Shown here: piece by piece, positions 49,082 to 60,212 of the stretch
Numbering within the stretch: the stretch's first letter is position 1
Layout: every line of letters starts with the position of its first letter
Source: Botrytis cinerea B05.10
Lineage: Eukaryota; Ascomycota; Leotiomycetes; Helotiales; Sclerotiniaceae
DNA: 64,000 nucleotides
Assembly (NCBI RefSeq): GCF_000143535.2
Contig: NC_037316.1
Location: forward strand, 1,612,001 to 1,676,000
Reading direction: 5' to 3'
Position numbers and translations under genes: made by a program
The notes under the pieces: generated by a model
What the model was told of the DNA's origin: nothing
The model's input: the letters and a program-made list of their open reading frames with translations, nothing else
The model's database searches: none

Positions 49082-50101
49082 ATAGATAGAAGGGTATAGA
49101 GAATATTTGGGGAATTGGGGAAGCTTAGATAAATGGAGTGGGATATGTGTTACGTTTGCATGAGATATGAAAATACAGGAGCATTTGATTATTTGCTATT
49201 GACCGTCGTAGAATTGATTTCCGTTCAATTACCTATTCTGTATACTATTCTTTCTAACATTCTGATTATAATATTCGGTCTCCCACAAACACATTCATCT
49301 GGAAAATCTATGAACAAAATGAATCATGCCAAAATACATTTTCAAATATATATCTGAATGATCGAACTAACTTGAGACATTGAATGTATTCGACTATCTA
49401 ACCTGCATTTGAAGATTAAATAAATGTATTTGATTGTTATATTCGAATTGGGTCATTGAATGTATATAATTATCTGACCTGAATTTGAATGTTAAATGTA
49501 TTTGGTGGTTATATTCGAATTGGAATATTGAAAGCAGTTGGGACATTGGCTATAAGCTTTGTTGGTGTAGAAGTCGTCCATCCCGTGAATCCCAAACACA
49601 TCCCATTGCATCAATATCAGAATCTCTCTTTTTGATTTCTTAAATTCTTGCATCCATAGCATACATCGTCTGAGAAATCCATCTTAGAGTTCCGATCACT
49701 TTTTCTCCTTCTTTCAATTCACTATTTCCTTTACGTCGCTAAGGGAAGGGGGTGAGATGCTAAACCCCTCTCTCCAAATCCGCCTCCCAACATTAAGGAA
49801 CCTCAAAATCTTTATACAATACCAATCCACCATGTAAGACCATACATTACCATACAGCATACAATCTAATCTAGTACGAACTCTTACAGCATATCAACGC
49901 GCCATTTTCCAAAAACCTCGGCACGGTAATTTTCTCGCTAGTGCTAAAACTGGATTATCCTCTCCCACTCCGACACCTCAACCTCGTGTCTCCACTTACA
50001 CAGAACGCTACTATGCCTATCGTATGTTCTTCGTCTTCTTCTCCACAACCTGAGATAGAATAAGTACCAAAAATCACAAGACTTGCCAATCAAATACGAT
50101 C
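49082..50101. other. Intergenic, possible tiny spliced gene before the tRNA
   Basis: No firm gene. A frame from 49757 (MLNPSLQIRLPTLRNLKIF, donor GTAAGA near 49836) may splice to a CAG acceptor at about 49890. The result would be a short Arg/Ser-rich peptide like a mitochondrial presequence (ISTRHFPKTSAR). An alternative frame of the same stretch stays open for about 45 codons and could splice into the tRNA. Evidence is weak. Confidence 0.3.
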
Positions 50102-50200
50102 GGGCTGCTGGCGCAATGGCAACGCGTTTGACTTCGACTTCTGTTAGAAATAACAGTTCTCTCCATCAAAAGATTACAGGTTCGATCCCTGTGTAGCTCA
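50102..50200 (+). tRNA. tRNA-Arg with anticodon TCG, intron-containing
   Basis: A full cloverleaf can be drawn. The acceptor stem GGGCTGC pairs with GTAGCTC (two G-U), discriminator A. The D arm is GCGC..AATGGCAA..CGC, and the anticodon stem TTTGA pairs with TCAAA. The T arm is ACAGG TTCGATC CCTGT. The anticodon TCG is at 50134-50136. A 27-base intron (50138-50164) sits one base 3' of the anticodon, the standard tRNA intron position, leaving a 72-base mature tRNA. Box B is GGTTCGATCCC, and a TTTTT Pol III terminator follows at 50201. It decodes CGA and wobble CGN codons. Confidence 0.95.
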
Positions 50201-50889
50201 TTTTTGCAAGTCTGGGGCTCTGGGAGTATGATTTGCACTTGAAATAGTTGAGAATTGAGAAAGTTGTGGGAGTTTAAAACTTTTGGTGGTGAGAAGAATG
50301 GGGGCTAGGTGGAACGGGATGACGGGTTAAATGTGGAGTTGTGGAATGCGTTGGACTTATAAATGGAGTGCGTTGCTACGAAATAGCAATTATTGATTGG
50401 GAAAGGAACAAGGAAGGGAATCATCGTTTGCACGTTTGCCTTTTTAGTCAAAGGGAAGTGGGAAGGGAATATGCTATTTTTGTATCCCGGGAGTTAAGCA
50501 TTTCAAGCTTGAAGATTCGAAGAGGTACTCAATGGGGGTTCGAGAATGAAGTGATAAAATCAGACAGAGTAGTGGTATTTTTCAGTTGGGTGTGGAGAAA
50601 GAAAGTATGCTACCGATTAGCTGTCCTTTGGACTTTTCGTTTCGGTAGAAGGGGATGAGGATATTGTTTAGCTGCAAAGCAGACTTTTTGAACAGAAATA
50701 TTGAAACAGTTTGGGGAACAGTGTCAATGCACCGATCAAGTTGGTACATCCAGAGATGAGATCTATAGCCGATAATGAATCATTATCAAGAAGGGGGGGA
50801 GGGGAGACCAGGGAGCTATTTGTAGGAGAAAAAACAAGCGGAATTTGACCAATGCGATATGTAGCGTTGGCTATATAAATTAAGTATCT

Positions 50890-51180
50890 CATTGAAATTT
50901 TCGACTTTTCGACTTTTTAATCATTTTCGGTTTTTTATGTATAGAAAAACAAAGCCTTTTAATATAATGTAATGAAAAATACTGATTTTTTTTCTTCTTT
51001 TTTTTTCTCTTTCAATTTTCTAATTTTCTTTAACAGATTTAACAGATTTAAATTATTCTAATTATTTATTATTAATCAAAATTAACAATTAAAAAATTGA
51101 GAAATTGAAAAGTTAAATGAGACATTTGATCTATATAGTTAATTATAGATATACATTATTTAGGTGAGAATACATCTACT
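50890..51180. other. AT-rich island
   Basis: About 290 bases dominated by T- and A-runs, including ATTTATTATTAATC and TTTTTTTTCTTC tracts, clearly richer in A+T than flanking DNA. No frame or repeat ends are evident. Confidence 0.55.
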
Positions 51181-53998
51181 CATTCTTAAGGTCAAATTCT
51201 GTCTGTTTTTTCTCCTATGAATAGGGGAGATGCTCAGTGTGGAAGCTAGGCTGGCCTTGAAGTCGTGGGTCAATGTCAGTCACATTGAAATCAAATACTT
51301 TCAAGCTTTGAGCTACAGAGCTAGCTACAAGCCGCGTCATAATACTAACCGTACAAAAACATATGCATGATACAGAATATCCGGAAGTATTTAGGCACCT
51401 ACCATTTTCAAATCCCAAATTCAAATAGGTATATATAGGATCTCTCAAATAACTAGATCATATTCTATCACAGATATACATAACACCTCGACACATGCAC
51501 GCACAACTCACTAGAGTGTCCCTCATACCCTTCTGCTCAACTATCCATCCTCCACCCTCGCATTCCTTATCTCCTCCCCCCTGTCGACGTATAGCCCAGG
51601 CGTCCGAACAAAGTCTAAATCCTTAAAATTCTACCCCATGAAATAATCTTAGTCGAGATAGTATCTCAAATCTAGATTTAGTATATCCGTATGTGTGCTA
51701 TTGGTATGGATATACTACTACTGACGTATATGAACACAGGTATCCGGGCTCTTATTACATGTTGGTACATACTGCACCGATTTCACGGTCTCACATGATG
51801 GATCCACAGAGATGTGATTGAAGAGATCACATACAATCAGAAATTCAACATCAAACTCAAACCGAATACCGATTTCTGCCCGAAGCACAAGTTCAAAGAT
51901 AATACCCCTCTCATTATTTTTCATCTGGAGTTTCATGTCCGGATGGAAATACTTGTTCTTCATGTTTATATCTGTATGCTAGGTTTGGATTCGTATGTAT
52001 GTATGTATGTATGAATCCTTATCCATTCTATTCGAATATGGGGTATACATATAATTTGTACGTTGGGGAGTGCGGAGCCGTGGCACCAGGGGGGAGATGA
52101 GGTTGATATTGTGTTAGTGGGATGTATAAGACAGAGATCATATTGTCAAAGGATCACTAGTGGGTGTATAAACTGATAGAACACTTCTCAAATTTCGAAA
52201 TTTTGTACAAATTCATTCTATAATTGTTTGGTATCAGAATTCATCTTTTAATTGTTCAATCGTTAGTGAGTCATTGTAATGATCCCTGAGATATAAAAAT
52301 CGATATTCCAAGAGATATTCCTAAGTTCATTTTTGTAGTGACCCTGAGAACACGCTTGGTTCGCTGTAACGTCAAGAAACTGCTTAATCAAACATGTTGC
52401 CATCCCGTTATTTGCGTCTTGCTAAACCTTGAGATAAAGCCAGACAACAGACTCATACCCTCTCTCCCAACTACTACGGCGCATTCACCCCATCAACACA
52501 CAGACATGTAATCTCTTCACCTTGAATTTTCCAGTCCACCAGTGGGTGTACGGGCTAAAGGGGTCAAGCACAATGACACTGGAGACCCGGAACTTTCATC
52601 CGCAGGGTGCCAATGCCGTCTTCAACCCGTACTACTACTAAAGAAATAACCCGCGGAAGAAATTTAATTGATGTTTATTCCCCTATCTCTACGCAAAAGA
52701 CAGGCGTGAAAGCAATTAGAAATCAAAAGATGTCAATGATCAATGATACCCTATGAACCCCGGGGAGGGGGAGGGTCGTCAAACATTTACATCGCTTATG
52801 CTCAGTATATTTAGTAGTTCGGACTGGCAAACTAGGGGTGGAGTTTTTCAATGTTCAAAAGCAATTCAACATTGGGGATGAAATCAACACTTCAAAGGAT
52901 TCGAAAGTTCCGATTGGATCCCGAATCCTTTAGCTTTTCATTGCCGGACTGCAATCCAAACTATTGGGAAACCCTGCTTGTACTACGATTTGGAATTCCA
53001 AATGTTACCACGCCCCCAAAAACAACATCAAACCTCGTGTTGCAAATTTGTTCATGCACGAGTCTCAAATAGAATCTCATCATAAATGAGGTGTTGGTGT
53101 TTGCATTCCAAGAAAATCACCCCGGTTCATGTTCTCATTTACCATGCATATCTCTTGCATTCAAAGAAATTCTTTCGGAAATTCTCGAATCCTTCTAGAA
53201 AAGTCGGTACTTAGGCGCCACGACTTTAATATATGCATGTAACGCTGAACAAAAGCAGTTGCAGCCAAAGATAATATTGTAAAAAGAAATTCGCATTGGA
53301 TTTGATGGAACAGTGATATGCAGCTGGTTAGAATAATCAAACACAACGAGAGATGGGATAACCATCCCCTTTGCTATTTTCGTTTTAGATATTTTTGTAT
53401 AGGAGATGGAAGGTCGAGGAAGGTGCCAGGTGGTTTAAACGAACTGGAGATGACTTGCATACTACTTGTATGCAGGTGAATGAGTTTCGAGAACTTTCCT
53501 CTTCTCGATTGTTCCTGCATGAGCCCGGCCACCGGGTGGAACTATGTCCAATGAAGATTCTAACAACATCTGAACCTCTTGCCTTGTGAATATTGCCAAG
53601 TTGTAGAGGCTCAATGCGGTGCTTGAATAAGAAAAAGGTTATTGACGGCGGTTGAAGTGTTTTTTTCTGGTCGCTTTGCCAAGTACCCCAGAGGTGCATT
53701 CGGCATTGCGGAAGTGAACTATATTGTATTGTCCACATTGAATCTTGGATCTGAACAAGAAATCACTATAGGAACTGCCCCTCTCGATCTATCGAATCTT
53801 ACAACTGGGACCTCATTGCCTGTGCGTGCGTGACGGGTGGTCATATTGTATGGGGGAATGAGGCCTGTGCTAGTTAGATTGTGTACGGATTTGACTTTCG
53901 CCATGATGTCTGCCTCGGAGTGTGCCCCCCTCCCCCCCCCCCTATCTGTACTCGAACCCCTGGCCACTGCTGTCCTACTTGGCATAGGAGATTAAAGC

Positions 53999-54030
53999 GA
54001 AAAGCCTTCTACCCACACGGTAGGCTTTTC
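53999..54030. other. Inverted repeat (hairpin)
   Basis: GAAAAGCC and GGCTTTTC pair over 8 bases, followed inward by TACC/GGTA around a short loop, with a three-base bulge on one side. There is no adjacent gene end to terminate. Confidence 0.6.
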
Positions 54031-55676
54031 ATCGGATCGGAACTGGTGGGTAGGAAGGAACAAGAGCCTAGAGGATACAAGGATAGATCATAGGAAAATC
54101 GTCAAAGTACCGAAGTTCGTTCGACATGATGGAATCTAATTATTGCTGTTTTAATCTTTTCCTCGGCAGCTCAATGTAACCGTAACTGTATCGAGACTGT
54201 CGGGGGAAGATTGGTGCGCTAGCCCTCGATCTTCTTACCTCTACATGTATCACTCTCCAAGCATCTTGCCATCGTGTTTTACCATTTTACTTTAAAGTGG
54301 CAATAAGTAAAGTGATCATATTTTCGGAAGACAAATGTTCCTAATGAGATCCACCCATCTAATCAGTCAGGTGGTGGTTGAAATCAAATCAAGGGAGTGG
54401 TTTTTGGATGTAGTAGAGAGTGTAGAGTAGGGGTCGGTCAAGCAGGGTCTTAATAGTTTGGTAGACTGGTGGACTAAAAGTGGTAACATCCGCAGGAAGC
54501 GGCAACTAAAAATTGAAATTGACAGGCACAAGAGCCAGAACAAGGGCTGGAAAGGGTAAAACAGTTGAACTACTCTGAAATCTGTATAGTGTACTCACTA
54601 ACAAGGAAGATTAGACAGAAATTTCGGGACCCCATTAACCTACATGATCTCTAATAGGAAATCTTGTAATCTTGCAATGTAATCTTCCAATCTTCCAGTC
54701 GTCTAAATCTTCTAGAAGAACCTGCAATGGAACTCTGGAGGCATGTCGGGTTGAGATCCTAGAACGTTGTACAGCGCGGTGCGGTGCAGTGCAGTTGTGT
54801 ACAGCTAATCATATCGTCTAATTGCAGTCTACTGGCATGTGTGAACGACCATGTGTGAACTACCAAGTGTCAAGTAGAGTATCGTATGGTATCAAAGATT
54901 CCAAGATTCAGGAACATCAAACTACCTAGCTGAACCAGAAACATATCATATGCAATGCGTAGTGCGTTGTGAATGAAGAAACCCTGAAGAATCAAGATAG
55001 CAACAATCAAAATGAGTTCAGTCCTTCTTTCCATTCTTTTCTAACCGTCCTCGAGCCATCTTCCGAGAGCTCTTTTGCCTGATATATAGTATACATACGG
55101 GGATACAAATGAGGATCATCCAGTTGTAGCCAATTAATATCTGAAGAAATCCACCCTTGAGCTTTTAATAATCTTGACATGTTCCACAAATAAGGAAGAT
55201 CATAAAAGTATGTTCCTGTACTCGTATCTAACTCCATCTCCATATTGTAGCATGCAAGCAAGTAAACGTTCGGTTATTCGCCATCTCTTCCATCTGTGAT
55301 CCATTCCATCCCATCATTCAGAAAATTTCATCATCTCATCACATCACATCGAGTAGCTCCTGCAGAAAGAGACCTTGGAGACCCAGGGTGTATTAGAGTG
55401 CCCAAGTAGAATCCCAATTGCGGGACTACCCATCCTTTAACCATGGTATCGAAACACACGCATACTCCATACAAACTTACATGCTCACTTCCATACTCGT
55501 ACACATTTTCGTGGAATTCCGAGATCAAGGCTTCTTGCATCACATAGTTAAGTGCACACTACCCACATAGTATGATAGTGCTACCGCATTGGTTTTACCT
55601 TATATCCTCTGTTCTACTACAGACGCAAATCGATCAATATATGCCACTTGGACGTTTACTCGTACAAGAAGGGATA

Positions 55677-55702
55677 ACCCCCCCCCCCCCCCCCCCCCCC
55701 CC
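55677..55702. repeat. Long homopolymer C-run
   Basis: An uninterrupted run of about 26 C bases. A shorter interrupted C-run lies at 53925-53943. Such runs are rare in fungal DNA and prone to length errors in assembly. Confidence 0.85.
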
Positions 55703-56604
55703 TTCCCCAGCCCCAGAAGAACGCTCTTAAACTTGCCAGATCTGTGATTATTTGTTCTGCGTCTCAATATGTATATGTCGTGTATATCTTCAGATCTCAA
55801 TACCATATTCATCTATTTTCTATAAATTTCTTTTCCTGTGGCGTACATGTTGTCTTAGATTGTATTACCAGGTAGTATGTGCGGTTTTGCACTACTGATG
55901 AAATCCTCCTTCCTGATTCGTAGATTTTCACTTGGTTTCTGCTCTGCCGCTCTGCCCGCATTCATATCCATTTCGTAGCTGACGATCCTTCGAAAAACGA
56001 GAGAGAAATACTCCGGCTTCGTATATTGTGGTTCACAATCCAAGTGCCATAGAAGCTTATTACCTTATTCCTTTACTCACTACGACACAGCATACTGCTA
56101 TTGACCCCAAGGGTGCATGGGTCATATCACGGTGTCTAGAGAGCTATCTAGGAAGAGGCGGAGAAGCAAAAGGGAGGATATGGCAGAAGTGAGAGGAATG
56201 GAAGAGACGAGAGCAGTTGAGAAGGCAGAGCAACCCCCTATCATAGACACATTGTAATTAGACACTCATGTATTCCTTCACCAAAAAGGCAAATAAAGGG
56301 TCCAAGGGACCTCAGATGTTAACCTCCGTAGACTACGAGCGAGGTCCTACTTTTAATAAACGTACTTGTCCCTAACTCATAAGCAAAAAGAATCCTACTC
56401 TGCCATGTACGTCGGCTCGGTTGGCAGTATATAATTCTCGTCCCCTGTTTCTTGCACACAAACTTATTACTCCATAATACATAGTATGCGCATATATCCG
56501 CGTCTGTCTATCTTATATTATATACTCCGCAGTATATAGGATGTGCTCCGTACACAAAACGAGGACCACCTAGACCACACATCATCAAACGAGACAAGGG
56601 AAAT

Positions 56605-56652
56605 ATTCCCTCTACCCTCTACCCTCCACCCTCCACCCTCCACCCTCCCCCC
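56605..56652. repeat. CCCTCTA/CCCTCCA heptamer repeat
   Basis: About six copies of CCCTCYA in a row ending in CCCTCCCCCC; the minus strand is G-rich with regular G3 runs and could form a quadruplex. It lies about 400 bases upstream of the epimerase-like ATG. Confidence 0.75.
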
Positions 56653-57033
56653 TCGCCGCACACATACAGATTAGATTAACCTTACCCAAAGCCCTACCGC
56701 ATACCGACTTTCCAATAAATTATATTTCATGAAATCTTCTTGGAACGCTCCGTCTACAAACAAACTTTGATCTCTCTTTAATTTAAGAACACGGGAATTC
56801 CATCCTCTTGGTGTCCCTCATTCTGTCACATCTCCATATTAAATACTCGTGAAGGATAACCACAGACCACAAGAAGACCATATTACCTCGTTCTTCAATA
56901 ATATCTTCGAACCTTCATCCACAAATCCACACCTCATCCTTTCTGCGCAACAAACCTTTTTTCATTGTCCCAAGATCCTCCCCCGAAAGACGTCAAAAGT
57001 CAAACACCAACACCAGGCGAGATACACACAAAC

Positions 57034-58362
57034 ATGGCGGAGAAGCCAGCGGTTCTCATCATCGGGGGTCTCGGGTACATAGGACGATTCCTCGCATTGC
57101 ACATTCATAAAAACAATCTAGCATCTGAAGTTCGGATTGTGGATAAAGTGCTACCACAACTAGCATGGCTGGCACCAGAGTTCGAGGATGCTTGTTCGAG
57201 TACTAAATTCATGCAAGCGGATGCCAGTAAAGAGCGTATGTTCATACATCTTTAATCCTTTCACCTTGGGTCTCCATTGGTCTAACATTTTGCTTCCTCT
57301 CTAGAATCGCTACCGAGAATCTTCGATCGCGCGGATGGGAAACAATGGGATTATGTCTTTAACTGTGGAGGGGAGACCAGATATTCACAAGAAGATGAGG
57401 TTTACAAGGTTCGCTCGCTGGCGCTGAGTATTGCGGTTGGAAAAGAAGCTGCGAAGAGGGGTGTCAAAGCTTTTGTCGAACTGAGTACAGGAATGGTATA
57501 TAAATCAGATTCGACACCAAGTAAGGAAGGGGACAAGTTGAAGCCTTGGAGTAAGATTGCGACTTTCAAACTACAGGCTGAGGAGGCATTGGCTGAGATC
57601 GACGGGTAAGTTTGTATTTCTTATCTGCGACTTTTGGGTGGCTGAAAGAGACACATGAGGGGTGCCCTAAGAGGCTTATATTTCTCCTTGCTTCCTTTCT
57701 TAACTAACCGATCATCTTCATTTAGATTAAACCTCATTATTGTTCGTCTGGCACATGTATACGGCGACTATGCTTCACAATTCGTTTCTACTGCCCTCAC
57801 AATGGCACGCATCTATCAACATCTTGACGAGGAAATGAAATTTCTGTGGACGAAAGATTTGCGCGTGAATACAGTAAATATAAATGATACTTGCAGGGCG
57901 CTCTGGGCGGTTGCAGAATGGTATGCCGTCTCTGGGAAGCCAAACTGGGACGTCAAATCTATGGGCAAGATCCCTACTTTTAATGTTGTGGACAAGGGAG
58001 AAACATCTCAAAAGACTATGGCCGAGCTTATTGGCCAGATCTTTGGCATCAAAACTGGATTCCAAGGACAACTTGTTAGCACTTTCGCAAAGATGAATCT
58101 CGACAGTGTTGTGGATGATATTAACGAAGAGGTCCTTGGTCCCTGGGCTGATCTTCTCGAGGAAGCGGGTATCACACGACCAGGCCCTCTTACACCATTT
58201 ATGGAGAAGGAATTGTTGAAGGATACCGATTTGAGCATGGACGGGAGCAGAATTGAGAAGGTAGTTGGGTTCACATATGAACACCCAAAAATTACGAAGG
58301 AATTGTTGCAGGGTATGATTGATAGTTATATCCGAATAGGCTGGTGGCCTGTTGCAAAATAG
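57034..58362 (+). CDS. NAD-dependent epimerase/dehydratase-like (extended SDR) protein
   Basis: Three exons, join(57034..57235, 57305..57605, 57726..58362), 379 residues; donors GTATGT and GTAAGT, phases closed. Extended SDR fold: VLIIGGLGYIGRFLALHI with the GxxGxxG nucleotide loop at residues 11-17, VRIVDKV, KFMQADAS, YVFNCGGETRYSQ, FVELSTGMVYKS, then NLIIVRLAHVYGDY, LWTKDLRVNTVNINDTCRALWAVAEW and FNVVDKGETSQKTMAELI. Where classical members have YxxxK, the aligned stretch is KPWSKIATFKLQAEEAL: the lysine seems kept but no tyrosine lies four residues before it. It may have lost normal epimerase chemistry or use another acid, as in atypical SDRs that only bind NAD(P). Substrate unknown; no signal peptide. 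Confidence 0.9.
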
Positions 58363-60212
58363 ACACTCTACCTTCTCCTTCTCTCCACCCTCATCTTTTT
58401 CCATCTTTCCATCTTTCCATTTTTTCCAATCCATTTTTCACAGGAAAATAAGACAGGAAAATAAGACAGGAGAAAAAAGGGATAGGCATATCACACCCAC
58501 ATCATTATCCAATACGAACCCTATTCCTGGAACACCTCTGCTACTTAAACAGCACCCTTCTATCACCCAAATCCCTGAAACGAAGTAACGATAAACGAGC
58601 AACGGACGCATGCGAAAACATACCCACGAAAAGTCAAAGTTAACAGATTGCTTCATACCCATTGTTCTATGTATTCCTGCTCTCTTGTTTCCTGCGCCCG
58701 CCTGCCTTGTTGTCTCCCTTTGCCTTCATTTGATGGCGAATGGAAAAAGATTATTCGACGTTGATACCATCTTTGCATTTTCCTTGCGTTGTTCTTCTTA
58801 GCTTTACTTTGTTTCGTTTCTTTTTTCTTTTTGTCTCGATTCATTTACTTGATTCTTTCAAATCTATTCAATTTTAGAAAGTAGGACAGAGGAGAAAGAT
58901 CACTTGTATCTGTACGTACTTATTATTCATTCATGTATATGTATACCAAAATATTTTACAGGCAGCTCTTTTAGCACAGAATCTTGTGCATTCGACTATT
59001 GAAACCCTTAGCGAAGATGAAGGAGGTATCCTATCTACTCTTTGCAAGGACTCCTTGCTTGTTTTTTTCTTTCTCAATCTACTTATCTTTCTTCCATAAC
59101 TTCCCTTCTGATACTCATCTCTTCGCATGACCGAACATATCATACATAGTATATCACAATCTATTCACTCATGTTTTCCAATTCAATTCGCGCTGATGTA
59201 ATGCAGGAAATTCAAAAGAAGTGAATGCGCAAACCCATTCACTAATTTCTTACACATCACCTTCTTACCTGGTTATCTGTCTACATCCTGTATGCCATCT
59301 TTATCTTTCCTTGTCTGCATCTTTATCTCTCTCATCCCGTAACGCCGGGCCAAAGTATCATATATCATAGCCCCAATAAAGTCTATGGGCGCAAAAGCAT
59401 CTTCGGTGGAAGATAGGAATGAATGGAGATTGTGAGGGATTGCTGATATGAATAAACGAAAAAGTAAATTAGATGGATATGTTGTGAAGAAGAATAAGAA
59501 GATGGGACGGGATGAGGAGAGATATGGATGATATACCCCCTACATACCTAGCTACTTATATACTCTTCCAAGTACTAAAAGAATATCATAAAAGAGATCA
59601 ATATGCAAAATTAGAAATACAGTCACATCTCCTACGTGGCGTCTGCTGTCTCAATGGTTGGCACACGAAGTTCTTTATTTGTTTGTTGTGTCAGTCAGCT
59701 ATTCAAAGATTTACTTTACCTACCTTCTCTCCCCTCTCAAACCCTCTCTCCTCGCGCTTGAATTCGCATTTTGCACTCTCATCCTTTCGTTTTAATACCT
59801 ACGACTTCATTTCAGTATACATAGTATCAAACTAAACTCATTAGCTGCATCGTCATTTCATTTCATTTCATTTCTTCGCCCAAATACCAGGTCACTCAAC
59901 TATAAATCACTACCAATCCAATCTAACTCACTCAACCCCCCAGCCAAATTTTCGTTCATTCATTTATTCATTCTGTTAAAAACGCCACGTGTTTCACGCC
60001 ATATCTCCATCTTCCATATCCATCTTCTCAATCCAAATCCAAATCCAAATTTGAAGATACGCATCCCATCCGACCACCTAGTACCTACAAGTAGGAAAGA
60101 CGGTATTAACGACACGCATATCGCCCTTAAAATCCATCACAATATACCTAAAACTTTCTCCCGCTACCCAAAAACTCAAATTTGAATCGCTAAGCCATCG
60201 CTAAAATCATTT
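58363..60212. other. Intergenic between convergent genes
   Basis: 3' flanks of the epimerase-like gene (plus) and ATG22 (minus), pyrimidine-rich, with a CATTT run near 59855-59872 and AATCCA repeats near 60032. No supported gene. Confidence 0.4.

Larger units (their letters stand above)
50201..57033. other. 6.8-kb gene desert
   Basis: No convincing coding region on either strand. It holds an AT-rich island (about 50890-51180), TATG microsatellite near 52000, two long C-runs, a hairpin at 53999-54030 and CCCTCYA repeats before the next gene. A minus-strand frame at 55007-55216 (TYFYDLPYLWNMSRLLKAQG) reads somewhat like protein but has no partner exon I can support. Sequence beyond about 56700 is probably promoter and leader of the epimerase-like gene. 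Strongly decayed transposons could be hidden here but leave no readable domains. Confidence 0.5.

Noticed and set aside
55007..55261. 84-codon minus-strand frame, somewhat protein-like
   Set aside because: It starts at TTG, and no in-phase partner exon can be supported.
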